From: Hetaerina americana
Lineage: Eukaryota; Arthropoda; Insecta; Odonata; Calopterygidae
Length of the DNA: 64,000 bases
NCBI GenBank assembly: GCA_022747635.1
Contig: JAKTNV010000023.1
Location: 8,350,130 to 8,414,129 of the forward strand
Reading direction: 5' to 3'
Position 1 is the first letter of the stretch. Each line of letters starts with the position of its first letter. Positions 54,975 through 64,000 of the stretch are shown here, piece after piece. The notes under the pieces are model-generated. The model did not search any database, was not told the DNA's origin, and was given only the letters and a program-made list of their open reading frames with translations. The position numbers were made by a program, and so were the translations under genes.

Positions 54975-55600
54975 TTAGATCAAGGGAGCGCCGCTTGTCT
55001 GTCTGGCCGGGGACGGTTATGACGTTTCGCCGGAGCCATCTGCGCGCCACGGCTTCGTCTTCCAGATTCACCTCCGGCCTCGGGACGTCTCCGGAGCGCC
55101 TGGCCCCACTCGCGTCTCCGCCAATTGAATACGGGGCGATAGATTTTTATCGGACTCTCGGTTAAGGGAAGATGGCAGATCCGTGGGTGCGAGGAGGCGG
55201 TTCTTTCCCGGGGGGCGTGGGAAGAGGGGCCGGGCGTCTTACCCCCCGTCGCCGCTCTTCCCACGCCGAGGCGGAACGCTGGGCGAGCACGCACAATGGG
55301 CGCCCGTGAAACGGGGGGTCCCCCGCTCCGGAAAGAACGGGGTCCAACGGATTGTGGGGTGCGTTTGCGTGGGAAACGAGATGCAGGGGGGGGGGGCGTT
55401 GGATGAGGACGGGGGGGTCGGAAATCGAGAGCGGGCGCATCCGTCCGCGGAGTGAGGCAACGCCGGTCTTCACGCGCGGCGCCGGAAGAGGTCCCCGCCT
55501 CTTGGTCCCCTCGTTGACTCGCCATTCCTGTTGCACGACCCGTGGGGAAATACCCATTGCGAGGAGAGTGTCTCTCACTAAGCCTCTCCGCAGAAAACGG
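54975..55600. other. Strongly GC- and CpG-rich island
   Basis: This is the most GC-rich part of the window. It has runs of G and many CpGs and begins and ends abruptly in AT-rich DNA. A 227-codon minus-strand frame (54,980-55,663) is proline-, arginine- and glycine-rich, and frames on the other strand overlap it, as expected from composition alone. I cannot tell a promoter island from an unrecognised exon or a GC-rich repeat. Confidence 0.45.
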
Positions 55601-55795
55601 ACCATGCGAGCAAATGCCGACGTTAAGTTCAGAGGACCAAGACCACTGCCACTCCACATGCACATTTTATTTTTGACAACCATGGTTTCATGAATAAATT
55701 GTGTATGTGGAATAGCATTGGTTTTTCTTCAGTGGAAATATTCCACTCAATTAAGCCTGAACTTCTCTCCTTTTTTTTATTGACCAAGGTTAAGG

Positions 55796-56070
55796 TGATT
55801 GGGATGGTGCGGTGGCTAATGTATTGGCTTCCCTCCCAGAGGGTCCAAGCTCGAGTCCTAGAGGTGGGAGATATTTTTCCGTGGTATCCCGATCCCTACC
55901 GAGTTTCTTTATGGAGAGAGCTTAAGTGAGCCCATCGGATGGGACGTTAAAGCAGGGCTGACATGGACCCCTTAGCGTCCTCCGTGAAGAGTAGGCTGAT
56001 TACGGCGCCTGGTTTCCCTTCACCCTTCTTCCTTCCCCATACTTCGGCTGTCGGTCGCCTCTCCTAATAA
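55796..56070 (+). repeat. tRNA-headed SINE, near full length
   Basis: GGTGCGGTGGCTAATGTATT (A-box region) and GCTCGAGTCCTAG (B-box region, near 55,849-55,861) are followed by the body with CCATCGGATGGGACGTTAAA and the distal part ending GGCTGTCGGTCGCC near 56,059. It is the plus-strand equivalent of the copy at 18.7-19.0 kb. The internal promoter boxes suggest RNA polymerase III transcription when intact. Confidence 0.75.
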
Positions 56071-57180
56071 CTGTTGCAACCACTATTAATATTTATATCA
56101 ACAGAATTGCCCGTAACTTGGAAGAAATTCAGAATATTGAGCGAAATTAACTCTGTATCTATTTCTTGTCTTCTTAGTTGACGGCCTGGTTTCATCGAAA
56201 CTTGGACATCACCCGGTGTCCTCTTTGACTTGATGATTACAACAATGTGAGTTGAATCCAAGTAAATAAATAAAAATTAATATGTGAAAATGGATGAAAA
56301 GTCACCTTTTTTCCTTGATATTTCGGGTTAATTATTTTATTCGAACGATAGCTGAGAAAATCTTTCACTGTCGTCAACAGTGGCCATGAGGGAACGGATA
56401 ACTCAAAACTATTCTTGGAATTTCTAGGTCGGGAGCCAGTGGAAATACGAAAATTACATGCAAGAACTTGACTCATTAGATGGATGCTGGTGGTATGAAA
56501 GTAATGCTGCCAGGGCAATACCTTCGGCCAGTATTACATTGGTAGTTTCGATCAAAACAAAAAGTTGCCTAAGATTTGAGGAATCATTTTCTCTTCGCGA
56601 AATTCGTGACATTACCACAACAGAAAAAAAAGAGTGGCGATTCGAAGTACCCGGAATTAAAATGTTACCTAATGCTAAAAAACACCCTTTTGCGTAAATC
56701 GAACCCGAATATTCTACTACGAGTCGTGCAATTTCGGCGGCCGCAGATGAGAGCGATTATCCAACTTCTGATTCGCTCTCTTCGGTTATCCTTTCTTTTC
56801 CTCATTAACTCCACTCAGAAACTTAGTTGTTAACATATGCTCCCTATCTCATTGCAATGCGTCCATAGAACCCCATCATCATGAGTGATCAATCAAAAGA
56901 TCGGGACGTTGAAGCTCTCCATGCAATAAGCATTCAGCTTCTGGACAATTTATTCGTTACGTCATAGCTCTTCACCCTGGCATTTTCCATTACATGCTTC
57001 CCAGAGTTTCTGCTTGCCATTCCCTTGAATTTCTTTCCCTCCATACTTCCTTCAATGATGGTCTTCAGCAAGACTTTGGGTTTCGCATTGCTTTCTCTCT
57101 ACTTTTTGTGAGTGCTCTCCACAAGCCCAAGTGCCCGCGTGTGTCCATGGGATGCCATCATCATGACTTCTCAATCTAAT
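56071..57180. other. Anonymous DNA
   Basis: No supported gene or repeat. Confidence 0.5.
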
Positions 57181-57184
57181 TATC

Positions 57185-57485
57185 GGTTGGTAGCAATCCA
57201 AACTGTTGTGCTTCGGGTCTTCATTCCCTCATCTCGCCATGCGTAGTGCCTTATGTTCATACTAGTACTAGTAGCCGTGAGTAGTCGCTTCTTTGGGAAG
57301 GAAGTCTTAATCTCAAATCCTATTCTGGCTACTATCCACCTTTTGCTTCCTCCATCCCTTGTGGTCTTGATGCCTAAGTAGCAAAACACTCTATTTGCTT
57401 AGCATGCATGCCATTGATATTTTTGGAGATATTTTCACTTATCATTAGAATTACGCTAGTTTTAATCTTGAATGTCTTAGAATTT
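57185..57485 (-). pseudogene. LINE ORF2 fragment, thumb and C-terminal region
   Basis: On the minus strand the text reads FKIKTSVILMISENISKNI, INGMHAKQIECFAT, GIKTTRDGGSKRWIVARIG, FPKKRLLTATSTSMNIRHY. In RTE-type ORF2 the region after the RT palm has the same plan (KTKVM, then a YLG motif, RRI, KKRLVK). The family is distinct from the main RTE here. Stops and shifts make it a relic. Confidence 0.6.
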
Positions 57486-57489
57486 TAAC

Positions 57490-58915
57490 CCAACGTACAG
57501 TGGCAAAACATTTTGACAGTTACCATTGAAAGTAAACCCCGTATCTGATGGGTTCACCATTTGACTCTGACTAGTTAACAATGCTTGAGAAACAGAAGTG
57601 TCGCGCCTTCTTTTGTGACATTATGAAGGTGACCTCTAGCTTCTTTGCACACAACCCTTCGATGTGTACTACCTCTTTGTTTCCCTTTTAGAGTTCTCAT
57701 CATGCTCCAGATCCAAGCTTCGCACTTATCCCCTTCCGCACGATGCAATGAGACGACGATAAGAAAAAAATCTGCAACAAATGTAAACGTGGGCCCGCGG
57801 AGAGAACTTGGAAACCTGAATCACAAATACATGTTTTCCCGTAGTCAAAATCTCCCATGGGAATTGTTACTGCTGTGGGGAAGATTAGGAATGGAGCAAC
57901 GCTCGTAAAATTAACGAAATTCCCAGTTTCATAAGCTCCGTGTGTTAAAAGAATTATTAATTCCTATAGAATTTGGAGTAGTATCAGAATTAATTTTGAG
58001 ATAGCACTTGATTGAATGCATATAAAGTTTCCATTAAGCATAACGTTGCGGGATGACACGCCTTCGGCAGCAAGGGAAAAATGACCTCATTATGGCTGTG
58101 GTGTACTCAGCAAACAACATTAAAGCTTGAATGGAAGCGACAGAACCATCCTATATTGATATTCAAAGGTTTCGATCCTTAATGCGTCCAGACGGAACAT
58201 GAGCCCGGGAAGGTTGATTCCATTCAGTCGGCTAATGCAACTAAATATTGTTTCAAGCGGGATTCTAAACGAGGAGTTTCATGGAAAATTAAACCGTGTG
58301 AATACCCGATTCAATTTGATGATGACCTCGGTCTTGACATCAGTCATAATAAGTTCCTTCTACAAGATTTGTTGAACTAAATGAGGAGAAAAATTTCATC
58401 GTGTGAAAAGTTTTAGAAAAATCTCTGAATGCGATCAGATGAGTTGTCCAGGATGTCCTTCATGTGGCGCTTGTCCTTGACGCTAACGAAATTACTGCTG
58501 CCGACGGTGTTACTTCTCGTTGATGTGAGAATAGCTCGTCATCTATATTAGGTTCTCAGCAATAGCTAGTCACTTCAGTGGAAATAACAGCCCATTTCTG
58601 TGAAGGTGATTAGGAAATATCCAGATTTTGCAATAAATTATTAATTGTTTCTATGGAATCATAATATATATTTAATGTCCCTATAAATATAATCGTTTCC
58701 TTCTTCTGGCTTGCGTGACACGAAGCGTACAGCTCCAATCCTTAATGAAATTTAATGATTGCTTTCTCTACTATTCTTTCCTCTTGTGTCTTCGTGTATT
58801 TCTCCTGTGGTGGGTGTAAAAGCTCCCCAGCGCCATCTTCTGGTCAAATAATGAGGGCAAGTGGTTGCATTGAGTCCCCACAGAATTCACAGTTGTTACT
58901 TTTCCTCGATAGCTC
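57490..58915. other. Anonymous DNA
   Basis: No supported gene or repeat. Confidence 0.5.
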
Positions 58916-58924
58916 ATTGACTAT

Positions 58925-58990
58925 AGCAATGGACCTGCAAGGTGAAGATCAATGGCTCGAGTCTCGATCAAGGAAATGTTTTTACGCTTG
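58925..58990 (+). repeat. tRNA-like SINE piece
   Basis: The block with CGAGTCTCGATCAAGGAAATG and TTTTTACGC matches the insertion at 9.39-9.42 kb (CAAGTCCCGGTCAAGGAAATA, TTTTTGC). A TA-rich tract follows in both places. Confidence 0.4.
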
Positions 58991-59040
58991 CGATCTGTAT
59001 CCATATGTATGAATACACACACGCACGCAAACACATATTC

Positions 59041-59051
59041 TGTATATATAC

Positions 59052-59105
<54 letters not shown>

Positions 59106-59110
59106 GATAT
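59041..59110. repeat. (TA)n and TACA microsatellite
   Basis: TACATACA repeats pass into uninterrupted TA repeats and end at a TATGATATG block just before the hammerhead-like repeats. Confidence 0.9.
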
Positions 59111-59119
59111 GTATACACG

Positions 59120-59268
59120 TGATATACATATGATATAGAAGTAATGCAGTATATACTGCTTTACTTCTATATCTCCCGACGAAGACGGAACAGAATCCCG
59201 ACGAAATGATCAAGAAATAACGTGTGAGTGATCTTTTTATGTGTTTCTATATTGTTTGTTGCTCTCCA

Positions 59269-59275
<7 letters not shown>
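59120..59275 (+). repeat. Hammerhead-like repeat, first copy of the 59-kb cluster
   Basis: A small hairpin (AGAAGTAATGCAGTATATAC and the complement of TTACTTCTATA, 59,130-59,172) leads into CCGACGA (59,176-59,182), a spacer and GAAATGATC near 59,203. The outward text ACGTGTGAGTGATC and TGTGTTTCTATATTG is shared with the two copies at 59.34-59.59 kb. Confidence 0.65.

Positions 59276-59337
<62 letters not shown>
59272..59337. repeat. (TA)n microsatellite
   Basis: About 32 uninterrupted TA units separate the first and second hammerhead-like repeats. Confidence 0.95.
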
Positions 59338-59338
<1 letters not shown>

Positions 59339-59339
<1 letters not shown>

Positions 59340-59586
59340 GTACAATACACAGTAACACACAATATAGAAACACAAAAAAAGAGAACACTCACACGTATTT
59401 TCTTGATATTTCGACGGAAACAATCCGTCTTCCTCTGAAGATATAGAAGTAATCAAATCATCTATCAAATCATTACTTCTATATCTTTAGAGGAAGACGG
59501 ATTTTTTCCGTCGAAATATCAAGAAAATACGTGTGAGTGTTCTCTTTTTTTGTGTTTCTATATTGTGTGTTACTGTGTATTGTACT
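59339..59586. repeat. Long inverted repeat with two hammerhead-like blocks
   Basis: The left arm (59,339-59,450) and right arm (about 59,474-59,586) are inverted copies of about 112 bases, nearly identical, with about 24 bases between them. Each arm has a GACGGA-TCCGTC stem followed by GAAATATC (plus strand 59,513-59,520; minus strand rc of 59,405-59,412). The preceding box reads CAGAGGA on the minus strand and TAGAGGA on the plus strand, against the hammerhead CUGANGA. ATAT after GAA is self-complementary. The arms are 95 percent or more identical by eye, which points to recent formation. Confidence 0.8.
59405..59437 (-). ncRNA. Hammerhead-like block, minus arm at 59.4 kb
   Basis: CAGAGGA (rc of 59,431-59,437), a six-base-pair stem II (GACGGA with TCCGTC) and GAAATATC (rc of 59,405-59,412). 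One core base differs from CUGANGA at a position normally essential for hammerhead catalysis, so it may be inactive or belong to a related fold. Confidence 0.35.
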
Positions 59587-59649
59587 ATTCGGCACTTCCG
59601 TGTTACGTCTACGAAAGCATAGATATATATATATATATATAAGAAGGCC

Positions 59650-59670
59650 TCTGAGAGGGCCGAAATCTCG
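59650..59670 (+). ncRNA. Hammerhead-like remnant
   Basis: CTGAGAG, then GGCC, then GAAATCTC follows the same order of boxes but with a shortened first box and stem. It is flanked by TA tracts. This is a weak match, probably a decayed copy. Confidence 0.25.
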
Positions 59671-59681
59671 AACAATTTACA

Positions 59682-59705
59682 TAATAATTATATATATATA
59701 TAATT

Positions 59706-59774
<69 letters not shown>

Positions 59775-59778
59775 TACA
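59682..59778. repeat. TA and CA microsatellite
   Basis: TAATTATATATA repeats pass into pure TA and then ACAC repeats. Confidence 0.9.
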
Positions 59779-60009
59779 CACACGTATAATATAAGAAATC
59801 TAGACTACACAGTTCCAGCAGGCCGCACTTTGAATAATCTCATAGACATAATTTCTACTATATGATTTACGTTTTTCCTTCACGTTTTAAAACGTCGTGA
59901 CAAGCTCAACCTATGCTTGAGCTTTAAAAAAAATTGGCACGAGTTAGAACAGCGAGAGTATAACAGTAAATCAGCCATGCATTAAATTGATGATTAAATG
60001 AGCTTACCT

Positions 60010-60040
60010 CTCAGAGGAAGCCGAGATCCGAAACGTACTT
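60010..60040 (+). ncRNA. Hammerhead-like block
   Basis: CAGAGGA (60,012-60,018) is followed by a short spacer and CGAAACGTAC (60,029-60,038), where ACGT is self-complementary. The order matches the other blocks. No inverted partner or target duplication was found nearby. Confidence 0.35.
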
Positions 60041-60044
60041 GTTT

Positions 60045-61300
60045 GTAGCTATTTCACTATTGTAGTCGCGTGCATGTTATATGATGGGCGTATACAAGTT
60101 TAAGACGCTAGTCGAGAACGGCCGTGAAACTATGACAAAATCGTTCCTCTTCTTAATTCTCCCAGGCCTAATCCCCAGTAAAGGCCTGATTTCTGTGAAA
60201 AAAGAATTTGGCCCGAAAAAGATCTTTATAAAAAATCGTCTAAAATCAACGAGAAAACAGGTGGCTGCTCCTTAAGGTATAAACGTGGGAACTCAAGAAG
60301 AAAAACTGTCAGAAGTTGTTCTCAGTTTCTTATTTCAACGATCTTAGCCATGATTTTCTTAATCTAAGATTGCCTGGACATTAATGCCACACCGAACGGT
60401 AAAGGTTGGATGGTTAGGAACAATAGTCGTCGGATGAAATTTCGGTGAGATGAGTAAGTGTCTCCTGCGTGTGTTTAAAACGAGGCGCTAGGAGTGTGGA
60501 AAAGCTGAAAGTAAAGGCCATGCCTTGGTAATTTTGCGTAAAATGCACAACAATGCACTTTGCAGTAAGAAAATACTTATGAACGTTTCAGAAGTGGTAG
60601 ACAATATATAGACTTCATTCTTAATGATGGGACTTGAGGGTGGGAAATATGTGCAAAATGACATTTTAGTGCAACCTTAAATTGAAATGGCGGTGAGACC
60701 GTATGAAAGATGGAATTCGAAGATTTTGAAGGGGATTCGAGGAATCGCAGCTTATTATTGATTGGCTTGGTTTAAAGCGTGACACGTGAGTGGTGAAATA
60801 TGAAGGACTGACTGCGTGCTCTAGGAAATGATTCATTAATTTCCTAACTTACTAAATACAAGCAATATAAGGAGCACGATTAATTTATGGATGTGTATTG
60901 AGACATACGCATGTGTTCCTCAAGGGCACCACAATGTCCGAAATCTACGTGTAGGACGTAAGAACATTCGTCTTGAACTTTATACGAGATGCTCAATGTG
61001 AAATACCCCATAAAATGGCGGTCGAAAAGGAGAAATCTGGCGATAGAAGTTCGCTCTTGCCGTTTTGAGAGTAACGTATGTGATTTTTCTAGAATTATGA
61101 AACTCTTAATTCGGTTTAGGACCCCACAAGTTCTGATGTACATTCAACAATACACATTCAAGTCATAGGCACTTGTGCGCTCAAATCCACAAAGGAGAAT
61201 ACTTTTACAATTTTACATTTTAAATTTTTAAACATTTTTAATGTATCACAACAGTGGACCAATTCTGGTTAATTACTGCGGATGAATGAGCTATAATTAA
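60045..61300. other. Anonymous DNA
   Basis: No supported gene or repeat. Confidence 0.5.
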
Positions 61301-61374
61301 GATTATGCAGGGTCTGGTCCAAAAAACAAGTTGAATGCATCCAAAGGGGAAATCGAGGGTAGATCAAAGTAAAA

Positions 61375-62290
61375 ATGACTAAATTCTTCAACAGAGCGTC
61401 CTTTTGCATCGATACACCGATGCCGGCGTCTCTGCTTTCGCGATACGCTTCCTGAAAGGCATCGACGGGAGCATTATTCAAGCACCTCGTCAAATCCTTC
61501 GTGATATTAACCAGCGTTCCAAAATAGTCGCCTTTCAATCTCCTTTTTATTTTTGGGAACAAAAAGAAGTCCGGCGGTGTCACATCTGGGCTATAGGGTG
61601 GCTGAGACAGCGTCCAACCGGTCACGCGTAATTGTCACGCGAGCAGTCGCCTTCTAACCCTCCGACAGCACCTTGGGGACCATCTTGCCACCCTCCTCTC
61701 CCATTGCTAAATCTTCTCTGAGAATGCAATACACGCTGGTGTATTGCATTGCATTCTGGTGTATCAGAATTGAGCGTGCCTCTCACTCAATGCACATTTT
61801 CTCCGCCCCGTGTCGTTGATGGACCCCCGGGGCGTTCCTCGTCGTCAACCTACTCTGCCCTCCCGGAACATATTGTGCCAGCGGAAAACCATCCTTCGGG
61901 ATATTGCCTCGTCTCCGTATGCCTCCTTAACCATTGCTATGGTCTATGAACCCGAGTTTCCGATATCCCGGTGGTGTTGAATATTTTCAGAGGTATCTCG
62001 ATCCCTACTTGAGGTGCTTTGTGGAGGGCACTTGGAGTGAGTACGCCGTCCGTTGGATGGGACGTTAAACTGCGGACCCCTTGGCGCCTTTCGTTAAGTG
62101 TAGGCTAATGTTGACGCCGGGTTTCTCTCCACCCTTCATCCTTTCCTGCCCATCTATAATGGCGCAAATGACCTCAGCTGTCGGTCGCCTCCCCTAAATA
62201 CTACTACTGCCGAGTTTCCGAGCTTAACACGAAATGTTATCGCGTATCGTTGCTCCATGAAACGTGACATCGTGAATCCGTGACGCGACC
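61375..62290 (-). pseudogene. Mariner transposase pseudogene split by a SINE
   Basis: The minus strand starts MSRFMEQRYAITFRVKLGNS near 62,268 and is cut by the SINE. It resumes near 61,945 with MVKEAYGDEAISRRMVFRWH and MFREGR. Further on, a KMVPKVLSEG-like linker near 61,680 is followed almost at once by LSQPPYSPDVTPPDFFLFPK and KRRLKGDYFGTL, ending near 61,390. The first catalytic box and the HDN box are absent. Frameshifts and stops are common. The N-terminus resembles the 33.8-kb copy. Confidence 0.75.
61964..62209 (+). repeat. SINE inserted in mariner, 12-bp target duplication
   Basis: CCGAGTTTCCGA stands at 61,952-61,963 and 62,210-62,221, an exact 12-base duplication around 246 bases of SINE body. 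The body has TGAGGTGCTTTGTGGAGGGC, CCGTTGGATGGGACGTTAAA and GGTTTCTCTCCACCCTTCAT. The tRNA-like head is missing, so the copy is 5' truncated. Target-primed insertion by a LINE enzyme explains the duplication. Confidence 0.9.
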
Positions 62291-62469
62291 CTCGAACAGG
62301 GCTCCAGTCTAGCATCGATCCGCAGACTATAACGGCCCTTATAAAACTGACGTGGGTCGCTTTCTCAAGATCTCTCACCAACTTTCCCGTCTCAATTAAC
62401 TCCTCTCCATCCGCCCACGGCGGCGGGAAAAAAAGCATTCTATATAATTGTTAGACAAACCCTGTATTT

Positions 62470-63270
62470 ATGCAGAGAAATTATTTGAGAGGAGTTTAAT
62501 AACCAGTAGAGATCGTACCAATACCTAAATTATTCATCATCAAGTCCTTGAGAAGGAAATTATTGAAAGAATGTATAAAATATATTAGATAATTTGAGAA
62601 AACATATAATAAGATAAATTGAGGCAGTTGATGATAGAATATGGAGTGAATAAGCAATTATGAAATTGGATTGCCAGGAATCAGGATTGCTAGATAATAT
62701 GCGGGAGATGCAGTAAAAATGTAGTAGTTTTAGTTACCGCGTAATATTATTTCGGGTCACGAAAAAGAATACCGATTTTATCAAGAACATCAGTTTTTCC
62801 AAGATTTTTATCTCCTAAAGTGATCACATTATGATACAGTCTACAATTCAGTCCTTCTTACCAGCCACTGCGTTGCAGAATCCCTCCCGCCTTTCAGTCG
62901 CCCATACAATTTAGCTGCAGTCTCCAGTGGGCGGCCTAGTTTTCGGGCAAGCTGGGTTCATCCCATGCTAAAATAACGAAACTTTATGTAGCCGATATTT
63001 TCCTGAAAGCAATGCAACAAGTTTGCTCTAAGCCTCGTTAGGAACCGTAAATGCTTTGAATGCCTTCTCGTCATATTAACTCCCATTTGGTTGTGAAATA
63101 TTTTAATTTTGTCGTCATGCTCAAAGCTCAATCATTTAAGTGTAGCGGTTGGATGTGTATCTAAGGTTAACGTATTTATTTTCCAAGAGATCCATTGCCG
63201 CGCATTTTTTATACACAATGTTTGAATAAAAAGTCTCGGTAATAGTTTTTTCCTGACATGTGCGTGCAGT
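62470..63270. other. Anonymous AT-rich DNA
   Basis: No supported gene or repeat. Confidence 0.5.
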
Positions 63271-63284
63271 ACGTAATTTAAAGT

Positions 63285-63692
63285 GGGCGCATGATCGCAG
63301 ATCGTATTGACATTGATAAGGTGACAGTGCACACCATTATCACTAACTTTTGGAGATGCAAAAGATTGACGCTATACCCGTCCCGAAGGTCTTGGTGGAT
63401 GACCAAATGCAGAGTCGAGTGTCAGCTGGCAAAGACCAGCGACATTTCAGCGATTCCCCAAACCCATCACAGTCCCGACTTGGCACCAGCAGACAGCGAG
63501 TATTTCTGATTCCCAAAGGTGAAATCCTTCCTCAAAGGACACAACCATGGCATCTTAGGTGCCGCCAAAGAAGCTTGCTCGCGTATCCTTAAGGACCTTC
63601 CGGAATCCGCCTCCCAGGGAGTATTCGAGTCGTAGAGGAGCCGCTGGCAAAAGCGCGCCCACGCTCAAGGGGTGTACTTCGAAGAATTTTGA
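63285..63692 (+). pseudogene. Mariner transposase fragment with central deletion
   Basis: The text begins in the second helix-turn-helix with MIADRIDIDKVTVHTIITNF and continues in another frame with MQKIDAIPVPKVLVDDQMQS. It then jumps to HHSPDLAPAD, followed in other frames by FLKGHNHGILGAAKEAC and GVYFEEF, with a stop at 63,690-63,692. The N-terminal helix-turn-helix and the entire region from the first aspartate to the HDN box are missing. Confidence 0.7.
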
Positions 63693-64000
63693 TGCATTGC
63701 AGCAATATCCGATAGAAATCTATTTTTAAGAAACTTTTCCCGATACTTTTTATACAAACTACGAATTACTGGAGAATTACTCCTGACAGCAAGCAGTGCT
63801 ATTATTGAGATTGCTGGACAGCGCGTCACACCTAGTTAGTGTTCTTACAACTTTCGCTAAGTGCAGACTTCTAAGTGCTCTTCACCGTCCCTCTTTGCGA
63901 ATGCGGAGTATCTCGTGCCCCGTGCACCAGTTCCATGCCGACGGGTGCGGCGGCCCTCCGCGCGCGGCCGAGGGGATAATCGCTCTCAATCCATCGGTGG
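63693..64000. other. Anonymous DNA to the window end
   Basis: No gene is recognised. The last 90 bases are GC-rich. Confidence 0.5.

Larger units (their letters stand above)
61308..62464 (-). mobile_element. Mariner on the minus strand, interrupted by a SINE
   Basis: The ends share an imperfect inverted repeat: CAGGGTCTGGTCCAA at 61,308-61,322, and on the minus strand CAGGGTTTGTCTAA from 62,464. A TA follows at 62,465-62,466. The transposase frame runs on the minus strand and is split at 61,964-62,209 by a SINE. The central catalytic region is missing. Confidence 0.8.

Noticed and set aside
54980..55663. 227-codon minus-strand frame
   Set aside because: Proline/arginine/glycine-rich, overlapped by frames on the other strand and explained by high GC content; no domain is visible.

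Overview
The window looks like intergenic or intronic DNA from a large, transposon-rich arthropod genome, most likely an insect. The base composition is AT-rich and there are long (TA)n tracts. Mariner transposons, RTE-type and CR1/L2-type LINEs, tRNA-derived SINEs and Penelope-type terminal repeats occur at high density and many stages of decay. I cannot place the species. I found no host protein-coding gene, rRNA gene or functional tRNA gene that I can defend; almost everything recognisable is a transposable element, and most copies are broken.

Layout. 0-7 kb: mostly anonymous, with a 208-bp hairpin insertion that has a 12-bp target duplication (2.8-3.0 kb), a SINE relic and a broken mariner (4.5-5.4 kb). 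7-10.4 kb: a decayed RTE LINE with two insertions, then a (TA)n tract. 11.7 kb: a second hairpin unit. 12.5 kb: a LINE C-terminus. 14.9-15.5 kb: a minus-strand mariner. 17-19 kb: imperfect direct repeats and a tail-to-tail SINE pair. 19.5-20.1 kb: an unexplained minus-strand reading frame. 21-27 kb: small LINE pieces and a third hairpin unit. 28.9-30.5 kb: an RTE copy with its 5' part inverted. 32.2-35.4 kb: a decayed minus-strand retroelement with reverse transcriptase and RNase H remnants, split by a young mariner deletion derivative with perfect 30-bp ends. 35.6-36.7 kb: another mariner. 37.5-43.8 kb: an endonuclease fragment of one LINE, then the longest element, a CR1/L2-type LINE with an esterase-like ORF1, endonuclease and reverse transcriptase, split by an RTE copy with an 11-bp target duplication. 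47-50 kb: a hairpin, a mariner with terminal repeats and a minus-strand mariner. 49.8-52.6 kb: a second copy of the same CR1/L2 3' end, on the minus strand and again split by an RTE. 53-58 kb: an ancient RTE, a GC-rich island, a SINE and a LINE fragment. 59-60 kb: (TA)n tracts interleaved with hammerhead-like repeats. 61-63.7 kb: two mariners, one split by a SINE.

Two patterns stand out. First, short hairpin units recur. Several carry a motif resembling the hammerhead ribozyme core (CNGANGA, short stem, GAAA), often followed by a self-complementary 4-6 mer, and no reverse transcriptase lies beside them. Penelope-like elements are known to carry hammerhead motifs in their terminal repeats, so I read these as solo or paired Penelope-type ends or a small non-autonomous derivative. 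Second, nearly every mariner has lost a central part of the catalytic domain while keeping the N-terminal DNA-binding region and the C-terminus. Nesting gives a relative history: CR1/L2 copies are older than the RTE copies inside them, one mariner is older than the SINE inside it, and the retroelement at 32-35 kb is older than the mariner inside it.
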